Part shown: positions 44,488-55,070 of the stretch, piece by piece | Layout: the number at the start of each line of letters is the position of its first letter | Position numbering within the stretch: the first letter of the stretch is position 1 | NCBI GenBank assembly: GCA_025766275.1 | Contig: JAFKAC010000037.1 | Location: 434,001-498,000, forward strand | Length of the DNA: 64,000 nucleotides | Source of the DNA: Lactarius indigo | Lineage: Eukaryota; Basidiomycota; Agaricomycetes; Russulales; Russulaceae | Direction of reading: 5' to 3' | Notes under the pieces: generated by a model | Databases searched by the model: none | What the model saw: the letters and a program-made list of their open reading frames with translations, nothing else | Told to the model about the DNA's origin: nothing | Position numbers and translations under genes: made by a program

Positions 44488-44530
44488 CAAGGTGGTCCAG
44501 ACCGTGAGATCTCTGCGAAAAGTATGCAAC
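44488..44530 (-). repeat. MULE right terminal inverted repeat
   Basis: Reverse complement begins GTTGCATACTTTTCGCAGAG, partner of the left end at 7,820. Confidence 0.8.
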
Positions 44531-44640
44531 TGGTGATGTGAGGCCAGGGAGGGCAAGGGTTCGGTTCGTGGTCGTGCAACAATGAGATTGGTACGTGCCT
44601 TCTGCCTCCATACCCCTTCTCTCTCAAATTCTCAAATAGA
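44531..44640 (+). pseudogene. NUG1/GNL3-like GTPase fragment, copy 3, right part
   Basis: Continues the fragment left at 7,819. GAGATTGGTACGTGCCTTCT and CTCCATA follow as in copies 1 and 4. Broken frame. Confidence 0.4.
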
Positions 44641-44806
44641 GCTGGGGCGCAGATGGTCACCTTGAGGCTACAAGGTTTGGTAGTATCTGGTAGTGCGGTC
44701 GTCATGTAGCATGACATGGTTTCCTTGCACCTGTTCCATGCACCCAGCCATGCTAGTAGCAATTCAGCTGGAACACATATCAGGCTGGCTCTGATGGATG
44801 CTAAAG

Positions 44807-45557
44807 TGTCACGAACCCCCTGCCACTTCTCCTTTCCTGTCATTATCTCATCTGATCCATCTCCATCCCCTTTCTCAGCAGTTACCTTCTTGAACCTATG
44901 CTTCCCCTTATCTGATTGTCCTAGCACCTTCTGTGCTATTCTTGTCTATCCTTCCCCTGCTCTGCTGGCATGACACCATTTTGCACGATAATAGCATCAT
45001 CCTGCCAGCACATTACTCTATCTATAGCAACCAGTAGCATTATGCGCTCAGGCGCAATCCTGTACTATATAAGGACTCCTGTAGTGCGCCTTAGCTCCTT
45101 AGCTTTGGCTTAATCAACTATCTGCGTTGTATCTCCACTGCCTCCTTGAGTGCCTCAGTCCCTTTAGCACTCAAGCCCTTGACCCAGAACCTCTGACCCT
45201 TGACCCATATCCCCTTTGGGCCATTCCCCTCTCATCCTCTGTGCAGGCTTCCCCTTTGACTTCGCTTTTACCCTCTTCCTGTCTTACTGGTCAGCCCTGT
45301 GACACGTGACCTTTGGACTTAGGCCTCTGAGCTCATCCACTGCCATATGACTCAGTCACCTTAGTATGAAGGGGCTGTCACAGAAGGGCCTTCCCACCTC
45401 AGCATAGGGGGATTGCCACCGACTCAGCTACCTCAGCATAGGAGCTGTTACAGAAGACCTTAGGAGTCGTTGCACACAGTGCCGATCCGACTTGGCTGTT
45501 GACTGCCACGTGACAGGAAGCCATTACAGAAGACCACGCCCCCGCAGAGGCGTGACA
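44807..45557 (+). mobile_element. Solo LTR (751 bp) with 5-bp target duplication
   Basis: Starts TGTCACGAACCCCC and ends GCAGAGGCGTGACA, with TAAAG directly outside both ends (44,802-44,806 and 45,558-45,562). A TATA-like CTATATAAGG lies at about 45,065. No retroviral coding sequence is present. It is a family distinct from the others here. Confidence 0.85.
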
Positions 45558-45574
45558 TAAAGGCTTTATTCTTT

Positions 45575-46080
45575 CGATGTGGTTTATCTCCCACCATCAC
45601 TGTGAACACCTTTGTGTGTATACGTGTGTTGTTTCCAATACCAACCCATCGCAAGACTGTAGGCCAGTGGTGCGACAGTTCCTGAGAATAAAGGTGAAGT
45701 GCGCTGTGATTCATGTTTGGGAGAGCTTAGATGAATATGAATTTGCAAGTTGTTTGATAAGTTATGTACATGATGAGAGTAACGTTATACATACGAACTT
45801 TATGGCAAAACTGTAGACAGTTGTAGTAATGTGAGCATATCATGAGGTATCAACAAAAAAAGGAGTGTGACTGTCTTGACGGCAGCCATATCGGAAATTC
45901 ACGCCCTTTGAAAAAAAAGTTCAAGTGTGGTGAATACTGTAAATGAGAGATAAAACATACATGCAAAGAAAATATCCAAAATAGATAGAGAAGTAAAACA
46001 TGTCGCAGCCAGAGGTGTTTGTGTGCACAGTGCAAGACGCGACTGGCCGCCTTGGCAGCCCCAGTTGCCAGATAAACCGC
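45575..46080 (+). repeat. Dispersed repeat, partner at 51.67-52.27 kb
   Basis: Similar order of blocks in both: TATCTCCCACCATC, TATGTACATGATG, AAGTTCAAGTGTGG or AAGGTCAAGTGTGG, and TGCGAGACGCGACGAA / TGCAAGACGCGACTGG. About 500-600 bp, diverged. Both follow a GTPase-like fragment, so they belong to the same duplicated segment. No intact gene. Confidence 0.55.
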
Positions 46081-47156
46081 AAGTGAGAAGCGCCCACATC
46101 TTCGGCAACAGCAAGTTGTATTATTGGGTAGTTTCACGTACATGGTCTCGCTGCTTGAGATATCATCATCTCTACCCAGAATGCATCCACTGGTGCAGGG
46201 AACTTCTGGGCCAGACCCATAGTACCCACATTCTACTCAATGTCACGGTGCCAGTGCCTTGCATGACACTAACTAACTCTGATGCACCCCGCTCATCCAA
46301 CCCTTGGTCTGAACACAAAGGTCCCATTTAAGAGTCTGCTTTCTCGATAACATCACTGCCATCATGGTCTCTTCATTAGCAACCCCAAACCAAATGATGG
46401 AACCACATGTCTACAGCGCACACACTAACTCTTGAGTACACACAGAGAAGACAAGGAAGGCCAGTTTCTCACAGCACCACCCACTCAAGCTGATCTGTGA
46501 GGGGGCGAACAAAACCTCAGATACATTCCTACCCATGGCACTCATGAACATCCTGTCCACTGACAAGATAGACTTCAACATGCCCAATTAGACACATGCC
46601 AATTGGCCTCCCTTCTCCTGTCCTTTCTCCCACCCCACACCTCTGACAGGACACTCCAAGGACAGAGCTTCGGGGAAATCGCACAATCCAGTGCAGTGCA
46701 TCTCACACGGCCTCCAGGTGCTGACCCAAAAAGGGTATCCAGGCTCGACCACGGGTTCGAGAAGCCCTTCCACATGGGTGCAGCCAGTGGCGCACCTCCC
46801 ACCACCACTGTGTGTTCTGTGTCTGTACCAACCTCTTTGACCGCCTAGACATGTGCACCCACAATAGTCGTGACTACATGGACTAGTAATAGCAGGAGCT
46901 ATAGAGGGGGGGACAGGTTAAATGGCGAGCAGACAAATGAATGGGGAAAAATACAGTCTGGGATATCAAGTTTCATCGTACACATCATACATGGTCCAAC
47001 TACTAGTACATGATGCATAGACCATTTGATAATACATACATCTATTTACCTTTCCTTGTGGTGTTCCTCCGACCCCAGTATGAAGACCAATGATCTCGTC
47101 TACGTAAATGTGGTTTCGACCGAAGACTGAGACTGTACTAAAGGGTTGACTGGGTA
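46081..47156. other. No gene recognised
   Basis: Short unrelated ORFs only, and no homology or repeat was noticed. Confidence 0.4.
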
Positions 47157-47616
47157 TTATCTTGACAAATATAAGAACAAACGAACCAAATCAGTGGCCA
47201 TAATAAAGGCCGCAAATGACTCGTCGGAATGCTCTTGAGAAGGTGCAGTAAGGTGTTGTCGAACCTTCAGGTCAATATTGGCCTTGCAATATTCAGCGTT
47301 CGCACCGGTTAAAACTGATTCAGTTGATTTGTTTGAGAGAGATAGGAAAGTCGCATGCTTCAAGATGATGATAACCGCTTTGACAAAAGGTTAAATAGGC
47401 GCTAAAGATAATAACGTGAAATACCAAGGATAACATGATAATCAACGGCAAGACCGGTGGCAGTAAGCTAAAAAGATGAAAATCATAATAAGCTAGGGGT
47501 AGATGGGTGTCATAGAAAGAGAATACGTTTTGAATGGCGGGAAGTGACATCATGAACACCACCTGACGGACCTGTGAGATTTTTTGGTTGTGGGAGCATA
47601 CAAAGAGCACATACAA
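47157..47616 (-). other. Possible fragment of a multi-pass membrane protein
   Basis: A 98-codon ORF has hydrophobic runs (LPPVLPLIIMLSLVFHVIIF) preceded by SLPAIQNVFSFYDTHLPLAY. It recalls a piece of the 7-TM DUF6533-type proteins of basidiomycetes, but too little is present to be sure. Confidence 0.2.
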
Positions 47617-47824
47617 CCTGGAGAACCAAAGGTGAATGGCATTAGCAGACTAGAATGGGGAGCATGCACGCACGCGCTAGTTGATCAGGGACAAGTACGA
47701 TCAATGGCAGAGTCAAAGACAGGGATGATCAACATGCAAAAGATGCGGAAAGGCCAACAGAAACTCACATCCTGAGGATCCGAGGGCGAGAGCCGTCAGC
47801 AGGTGCGATACACAGCGACATATG

Positions 47825-48630
47825 ACAGCCACTCACGAACTGGACAGACGAGGACAGCCATCGTCAGCAGGCTTGAAACACAGCGACACACAGCAGCCAC
47901 TCACTCTCTGGACAGATGAGGACAGCCATCGTCAGCAAGCTCGAAACACAGCAACACACAGCAGCCACTCACGAACTGGACAGACGAGGACAGCCATCGT
48001 CAGCAGGCTCAAAACACAGCGACACACAACAGCCACTCACTCTCTGGACAGATGAGGACAGCCATCGTCAGCAAGCTCGAAACACAGCAACACACAGCAG
48101 CCACTCACATACTGGACAGACGAGGACAGCCATCGTCAGCAGGCTCAAAACACAGCGACACACAGCAGCCACTCACCAACTGGACAGACGAGGACAGCCA
48201 TCGTCAGCAGGCTCGAAACACAGCGACACAAAGCAGCCACTCACTCTCTGGACAGATGAGGACAGCCATCGTCAGCAAGCTCGAAACACAGCAACACACA
48301 GCAGCCACTCACCAACTGGACAGACGAGGACAGCCATCGTCAGCAAGCTCGAAACACAGCGACACACAGTAGCCACTCACGAACTGGACAGACAAGGACA
48401 GCCATCGTCAGCAAGCTCGAAACACAGCGACACACAGCAGCCACTCACTCTCTGGACAGACGAGGACAGCCATCGTCAGCAGGCTCAAAACACAGCGACA
48501 CACAGCAGCCACTCACGAACTGGACAGACGAGGACAGCCATCGTCAGCAGGCTCAAAACACAGCGACACACAGCAGCCACTCACTCTCTGGACAGACGAG
48601 GACAGCCATCGTCAGCAGGCCCGAAACGTG
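47825..48630. repeat. 68-bp tandem repeat array
   Basis: About twelve units of 68 bp contain GGACAGCCATCGTCAGCA, AAACACAGCGACACACAGCA and CCACTCAC(GAACTG/TCTCTG)GACAG. Two forms alternate. Long ORFs across it are caused by periodicity. Confidence 0.95.
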
Positions 48631-48927
48631 AGTAAGGGCTGACACTCACCGACTAGTAGTTAAGCGGCATCAAGGATCATGAATCCTTTACCACAATTTA
48701 ATACTGTTAATACGTACCCAGATACGTGGAAACGACCTAAGACATTCCCGAATTATATATTCGACCTCGGTGCTATTAATATGCGAACGGACACTGCAAC
48801 GCTTGTTATCATCGACGCTCACTTTTCTCTTTCGATTGGCGCACTCACCGCTCCAAAGCTAGTTTAACACACAATCCTAAGTTGCCCCTTTGCACTGCCA
48901 AAAGCATCAATCCGACGATGTCGTCAT

Positions 48928-50000
48928 TCAATGCTGCAGCTGTCGTCTCAATAAGCTTATCGCAGCCCATACTTTGCTTGTGCATTTCTGCCCAAAACCG
49001 TTAGCTCTAACTCCATATTTACCTTTCAACCTACTTTCTAATCTCACGAATCTAACACCATCATCAAGTGCACGCAAGTAGTGCTCTTCAAATTGTTCTT
49101 CTGCCACATTAGACACGTTGTCATTTGGGCTTCCGAAATCCTCCACATGAATTTGGACATTTCGTAGGAACTGATCATATTTTGTAAACACGACAACGAC
49201 AGGGACTGCAAACGATTTTTTTAATACAGTCACGAATGTCCGTGATGACGCACCATTCCCGTCAGGACAGATGTCTTTGAAAAACCTCAGATCGAGCTGT
49301 GGTCGTTGGTTGTCCATTGGGACACAGTACCTCAAAATAATATGATCGTCAGCTGGCGTACTCGTGAATACTCGAGAGTCCAAACCATATTGCATGTAAT
49401 CTGTTTCGCAGTCGCCTTTCTCCACACTTTCGTCGAATAAATCCCTGCAAAATCCGGAGTTCGTCTTCACTACCAGACTCAATACCGCGAGAGTCATGGA
49501 AAATGTAGTCCTTATTATTAGAGAACACGAGTTCGTCGTCGATCGTGTGCTCGCCTCGCTAACTCCATGTTTAGAGGCAAAGAAGAGAGGTAATACTATG
49601 ATCACTTACGTCCATGGACGGGTCGAGTCTGACCTGATCGGAAGTGAGATCACGTTCACAGACGAAATTGTTGGACCACATACCTCCTCCCTTCCTCGAT
49701 GAATGACAGGGCTCTCTGTAGTTTCACATATTCTCTGAAGAATCGATGTCTTCCCCGCATTTGCCCTTCCTATAATAAGTACTCGGAACTGGACTTCGGG
49801 AATTCGACGACGGTGTTGCTGGATGACGGTATTTGAGAAGGTGGGCCGAGGGCCAAGAACGCGAGTGACATCTGCCAACTATAGGAGGAATTGAACGGCT
49901 TACTGGCACAAGAGAACAACCAAAGACCTACAGGTTTAGGTTTCCCGTACACAAAGGTTACGGTAATGCGACGGTCGCTATCTGTGAAGCCTCTCGGCAT
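48928..50000 (-). CDS. P-loop GTPase domain protein (Agaricomycete expansion family)
   Basis: The start is the ATG at 50,000 (MPRGFTDSDRRITVTF); an intron with GTAGGT donor brings in exon LADVTRVLGPRPTFS (about 49,878-49,684). A 24-base exon 49,633-49,610 reads VRLDPSMD. Next are GEHTIDDELVF and FHDSRGIESGSEDEL from 49,558, then YCVPMDNQRPQLDLRFF, and VPVVVVFTKYDQFLRN. The G1 motif GRANAGKT, the G3 motif DSRG and the G4-like TKYD are all visible, so the GTP-binding fold should be complete. It ends at 48,928. Such proteins are common and of unknown role in mushrooms; a signalling or immunity-like role is speculation. Confidence 0.75.
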
Positions 50001-50789
50001 GAGGTGGACTGTACTAGGAGTAAGAAGTCTCCACCTTCCAGACGGGAAACCGTGGAGTCTCCGAGGTTGTATGGCTCAAACTCAACCGAAATCTCAGCAA
50101 CCCTTTTTTTGAAAAGTGCTCGCTGTATGATCAACGTTGCACTGGTGTGGGTCCTAACATGGCTGTGCGAAAAAAATTAATATTCGATGGTGAGGGCAAA
50201 CACGACAGACATTTCAGGTTCCCAAAGAATAGGGACTCCGTTCTTGAATTTGTTAGACTTGTATTTGACACCGGCATTGTCCTTGAACACGAGCACGAGG
50301 TCGGATGTAGGACGTGTCTCAGTAAAATCGACAGATATTTCTATGCAAACATCAATTCTACTCAGGAGCTGCAGGAGGAATGGTGAGACCTATATACCTT
50401 TCAAATTAACATATCTGTACGTGAACCAGTCAGCCTATGCTTAAGTGGAAGCCGTTCGACTAACTGAGCTTGATCGTCCATATCAGTTACAGATCGCGAA
50501 TTCGATTCCATCCCAAGATATATGGAATTTGGATTTCTAAGCTTGGGTGCGGTGTGATGAGCTCTGATGAAGCAAAGGTGGATGTAGGAGCGACGGATGG
50601 AAGTCAACAGACGGACACAAAAAAGCCGTGAGAGACACGCACGTGTGAACCCAGTGCACTCAGGAAGCGCCCGCCGTTCTATTCTCACTTTCTCATCTAT
50701 GACAACCCGATAACCTGCCGGAACAGTCAACCCTCGGACGAGACCACGCCGATTGGATTGACTTGTGGCCGTTGGAGTTTTTTAATATC
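50001..50789. other. No gene recognised
   Basis: A + ORF (50,147-50,386) has a charged sequence with FPKNRDSVLEFVRLVFDTG but no recognised domain. The rest shows nothing. Confidence 0.35.
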
Positions 50790-51560
50790 AAAAGTTTATC
50801 ATTACTCTCGCTCGCACTAATTCATCAGAAACAGTCAGCTCGACAATACCTCCCTCAATCGACCTTGTAACCGTCTCAACAACCCACGCAAAGCTTTAAA
50901 AGACAAATCAAGCCTACCCCTCAAAAGAAGTGAGGACCCAATTATCTTCGCTTAGGACATCGGTCTGACTCAGAACTCGAAAAAGGACCCAGGTGCCCGC
51001 CTACCGACTTCTGGGTCAGCGATGCAAAGAAAGCACCATCCTCTCTATCTTTCTCACCGACCTGACTACTGATCAGTTCTGCCCAGTCTCCGCCGCGTAA
51101 TCCGCGTCTCGAAGACGCGAGGACGTCAAGCCCAGACTCTTGTCGCTCGTGTAGCTAGCGGCTTTCCCCTCCATGCGCGACATCCTATCTGCGTCGTCAG
51201 AGTTGGCACCTGCCAGGAGCGGCAAGATAAAGGAGCAGTTGTAGTAGCAGCTCCACTTCCACGAGCTTGCCACCTTATTGCTCGTACTTGACGCGGGCAC
51301 GGTCCGGCGCAACTGGCCAGTCGAGGAGGACGTGCGTGGGCAAGAGGCGGAGTGAAAACAGTTCGATTCAGGCTTAACAAGATTGGTACGTGCCTTCCAT
51401 ATCCATGCCACTGCATCCCTTCTCTCTCGAATTCTCGGTGCCGCGCAATAATCCATGTACCTGCCTGAAGCTCCTCTGCCCCATGACGTTACGCTCCCGC
51501 CCCCCGACCCGGTACCAGCGCACTCCTCCGCTTTCACATGGTATACTGGCAGAGCAGGGT
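50790..51560 (+). pseudogene. NUG1/GNL3-like GTPase fragment, copy 4
   Basis: Same order as copy 1, with ATLLLVLDAG, VEEDVRGQEAE and AGGCTTAACAAGATTGGTACGTGCC, followed by CCTGAAGCTCCTCTGCCCCATGACG, which matches copy 1 at 945-965. Stops interrupt it, so it is non-functional. Confidence 0.45.
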
Positions 51561-51659
51561 TGCAGGCGGTCGCATCATATCAGCCGTATCCGTTGTCACT
51601 ATTCGAACCGATTCCGATGGACGGCGGCCAGGTCGATCAGGTTGGGTAAAAAAATTTCG

Positions 51660-52270
51660 GTGCAATACAGCAACGTCTCAATGATCTGATCTATCTCCCA
51701 CCATCGTAGGAAACATCGGTACGTGTGTGTGTCATTTTCTGATACCTACTCGCTACAAGACCTTGTCATGCACTTGGTCACTATTGTCGAACAGAAGAGG
51801 AGCGGCACGCGCGCTTCGGGACAGTTTCGACGAGTTTATGAGTTGCTGAGTACATGTCGTGTGTTATGTACATGATGGGAGTGACGTGATCTATATGAGC
51901 TTTATGACGGAACTATAGACAGCTATAATGCGAAGATATCGGGCAGCAATCGTGCAGGATCAAAGAAAAGGAGGGTACCCGTCTGGATGGAGGACCCGAA
52001 CCCTTCTCCATAAAAAAAAGGTCAAGTGTGGCGATTCAATGAGAGAGAGATGTGCGCAAAGAAAGCATCCAATAAAATGAGAAGAAAAATGAGCATACAT
52101 GAGTTCACTTCACGCGGATCAATTCACCCTGCTCGAGTTCCCAATGTGCCCCCGATAGAAAGACGACGCAAAGTAATACCGATCCCAGTGGAGATCGTGT
52201 CCACAGCGCGAGACGCGACGAACCTTCCTCCCCCTTGGCAACTTCAGTCGCCAGTGCAGCCCGTAGGGGG
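51660..52270 (+). repeat. Dispersed repeat, partner at 45.6-46.1 kb
   Basis: See the partner. Collinear blocks with many substitutions. No gene. Confidence 0.55.
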
Positions 52271-52442
52271 AGGGTACGAAGCGCCTGGAAGTTCGGCAAT
52301 GGCGATCCGACCTGCTTGTACAGCGCTTGCAGTAAGACCTAGTACTGATCAGTCAGACAGTCAGAGAAAGAGCCAAGGGGGGCAGCAGACGCGCACTTCA
52401 TCTGAAGTGCCGTCGAAACTCCGCTCGAGCGGCTCGAGCACC

Positions 52443-53190
52443 GTGCCGGTATTTCCCGGCACGCCTAATAAAACAACCGCCCGCACGTGCGCATGTCCAC
52501 ATCGGGCGCAAGCACAAGTACGGGATCCTTCAGTGCACCTCCGAGCGTGCCGAAAAGCGCCGCGGGGCGCAAGCCATCGTACAGCGTACTGGCGATGCGT
52601 AGCGTCACGCAGTGCAGCAGACGGCCAGGAGTGAGCGCAACCACGAGGTCGGGGCTGCTATCGAGCACGACAAGGCGCAGCGCGGCGGTGGCGGGCACAT
52701 CCAGCGCTGCGCGGGGCAAGCCAACCCAACGAAATGGGGCAGCGCGAGGTAAGCAAGATGCACATGCGTGAGCGCGGTGAGAAATTCGTCGAAGAACGCA
52801 TAGGGGAGCATATCACGGAGTTGCGTGAGATGCGTGAGCGTACCCGGCCCGGCGGCAAGCAGTTCCGCGTCAAAGGCCAGGTACCTTCTCCCTTGTCCAA
52901 GAATATCTTCGGTGAATAATAGGGCTCACCATTGTTTCACTTTTCGTCTTTCCGGACTCAGATCTAGACCTCTGGAATTCAACGACATGGTGGTTGTGTG
53001 ATGGAAGCAAGTTGACGATCGATTTGATCCCGTCCTCGATCGATGATGGTTCACACGATCGATCGGGTCGCTTTCCTGATTTGACCCTGACCCGGCTGTG
53101 GTTCGTCAATATATCCACGTCTCTAAAGTGGTTTTCTAGCACAAATTCCCACTGAGTTGATAGGAGTACTTGCTTACCTGTTCGTCCTAC
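52443..53190 (-). pseudogene. Leucine-rich, F-box-protein-like gene fragment, frame-shifted
   Basis: Minus-strand frames give LTHLTQLRDMLPYAFFDEFL, TALTHVHLAYLALPHFVGL and, after a frame change at about 52,710, AALRLVVLDSSPDLVVALTP and GALKDPVLVLAPDVDMRT. The regular Leu/Val spacing recalls the repeat part of basidiomycete F-box proteins, but no F-box is visible. An upstream piece (to 53,190) includes IKSIVNLLPSHNHHVVEFQR. The frame change implies a pseudogene. GC content is higher than in the flanks. Confidence 0.35.
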
Positions 53191-53445
53191 CATGACTTGC
53201 GGACCGTATTATTGGCTGGCTCAGCCTTTCCCCGCTGCGTTAGACATCGTCATCTCCGCCGAGATTACACCGACCGATGCATAGAATGTTTTGCCAGACA
53301 TACAACCTTCGCGTTCTACTCATGTGGTGAAGACGGAAGGAGGCCGTGAGAGACTTGTACGTGTAAAATAGGCAGTAAGTTGTATCGGACCGCCTCATGC
53401 CGTACAACTGACGTACAGGTTGAAGTCAGGTTGACACGCGTTGAC
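53159..53445 (+). repeat. Dispersed 300-bp repeat, copy 2
   Basis: Partner of 1,095-1,395. The shared run GAAGACGGAAGGAGGCCGTG and many others match, with about 10 percent differences by eye. Confidence 0.7.
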
Positions 53446-54059
53446 GCGTGTCACCATTGTCTCAACATCCACCTCGTCCGACTCAATGCTCGCTTCATTG
53501 ATGTCTTCATATGTTCCCACTGTCAATCCGCCCCAGAACCACTTCTCTCTTTGATGGATTGACCTTCTCCCAAGGCTAACACTGGCCAAAGGTGAGTCTT
53601 TCACAGCGATATTGTCGCTGCTGCTGCCACTGCTTGCCACTACAAACCTGAGAAGGGTGTGGACTTGTCCTGGCAAAGCTGACTGCATTTGTTATCTTTC
53701 CAGGTTATATACACTATTGATAATCCCCCAATGCCGAGTCCTTGAAGCGTTGCACTGTATGCATGAGCCACGTTGGCTGATTTCCGACCTCTCTCAACAA
53801 CCAGACCTTTGTATTAATACCTACATTCAATATAACTCTGCCTATCATCTGATTCTTTTTTTTCTTCTTCCTGTGTGGACCAAGGTGGTCTTAGCGCATA
53901 CCCTTCTGCATTGCACGACTTTGTCTTGAAAACGATAAGTCAATTATATAAACTCTTTTTTTAATTACTACGATTATTTTTTGTGGGAAGAAAACTCGGC
54001 TGATCACCGGAATGCTCATTCAAACCCCGTCTATGTGTGAAAAATCATCGCAAGGTATC
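53446..54059. other. No gene recognised
   Basis: Only short ORFs; no homology or repeat recognised. Confidence 0.4.
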
Positions 54060-55070
54060 TATCGTTATGAAAACTGCTGTAGGACCAACACCCGATGACA
54101 TAGGTATTCTACTACGCTGTTTGGTTCTACTCGTGGCTACTACTCGCATTTCTCAAATATCCCAGCGCCTATGCTCCGACCCTTCTCCGACCCCTCTCGT
54201 TTTTACTTCGTCATAGGACGAAACAGCCAGCTCGACAGCATTCAACCTCTCAAAAGCAACCAAGCCTACTCTTCAAGTAATACAGTATGTACCCGGTTTT
54301 CATCGCCCAGGAAAATGCGGCTAACCTCGCCGGTGCGGAACTCAAAACGGATCCAGCTGCGGCGCACATGCTTCATCACAAAGTCCCGTACTGTAGCGCA
54401 GATGCTCTGTACGTCCATCCTCGTCCAACTTAGTCGCAGACCTAGCCACCGACCCGTTCCGCCCAATCCCCTCCGCGCGACCCACGGCACGAAGACGCAA
54501 TGATGACGTCTGCGCTGACGATTTTGTCGCTTGCGTGGCTAACAGCGTCTGCCACCATGCACAATATACCGCTCGCTGTATAGGAACGAGTCTCTGTCGG
54601 GAGCGGCAAGATGAAAGGGCACCACATCCGCACCTTATGCAAGGTCACCAACAAGGCAGGCATTGTGCTGCTCGTGCTTGATCCGCACGACACGACCGGG
54701 GCTGCAGCAAGCAGGTCGAGGTGCAGGTTTGAGGTGAAGGACAAGCGGCTCATGTTTGTGCTCAACAAAATTGGTGCGTAGCCATTGTCACCATCCCTCC
54801 ACTTTCCTATATTCTTGGATAGACCCACTGCCGCGCGAGAACGCTCAGGGATTCGCTGAAGGACCTTAGCCCTGTGACCCCTCCAATGCCTTCCCCCCTG
54901 GGCCCGGACCAACCTCTGCTTTGGCACTGCACCGGCGATCTCCTTCGCCTTTTCGAGGCGTCCAGAACAAGACCAGCGGGACATGGCGCTACATTGTCGG
55001 GTGTCGTCGGCCTCCGAACATCGGCAAGGCAGACTAATCCACGCCCTCAAGCGCGTAAGGTGGGCCACCT
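54060..55070 (+). pseudogene. NUG1/GNL3-like GTPase fragment, copy 5 (best preserved)
   Basis: Readable pieces AGIVLLVLDPHD, RCRFEVKDKRLMFVLNKIG, and after a likely intron DPLPRENAQGF then frames with LHRRS. The VLNKI and PRENAQ strings fit the NKxD region of the permuted GTPases well. Stops and shifts upstream make function unlikely. No P-loop was located. Confidence 0.5.

Larger units (their letters stand above)
7820..44530 (+). mobile_element. Mutator-like element (MULE), split by later insertions
   Basis: The outer ends carry inverted repeats sharing the core CTTTTCGCAGAGATCTCACG, then GTC(C/T)GGACCACCT. Both ends are flanked by TGGTGATGTGA (7,809-7,819 and 44,531-44,541), an 11-bp duplication within the 8-11 bp known for MULEs. 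Joining the flanks at one copy of the duplication gives a sequence collinear with the intact GTPase-like fragment at 780-900, which independently supports the empty site. Without the 31.5-kb insertion at 12,054-43,587 the MULE is about 5.2 kb. It holds one transposase gene followed by minisatellites. Confidence 0.85.

Noticed and set aside
44427..44927. 166-codon minus ORF across the MULE end and the solo LTR start
   Set aside because: It crosses a MULE TIR and an LTR border, so it cannot be an old gene.
44970..45557. LTR starting at TGACACC (44,970)
   Set aside because: No matching duplication; starting at TGTCACG (44,807) gives TAAAG on both sides and inverted termini.
47916..48635. 239-codon ORF in the 68-bp repeat array
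   Set aside because: Repeats in all frames; the ORF merely follows the array.
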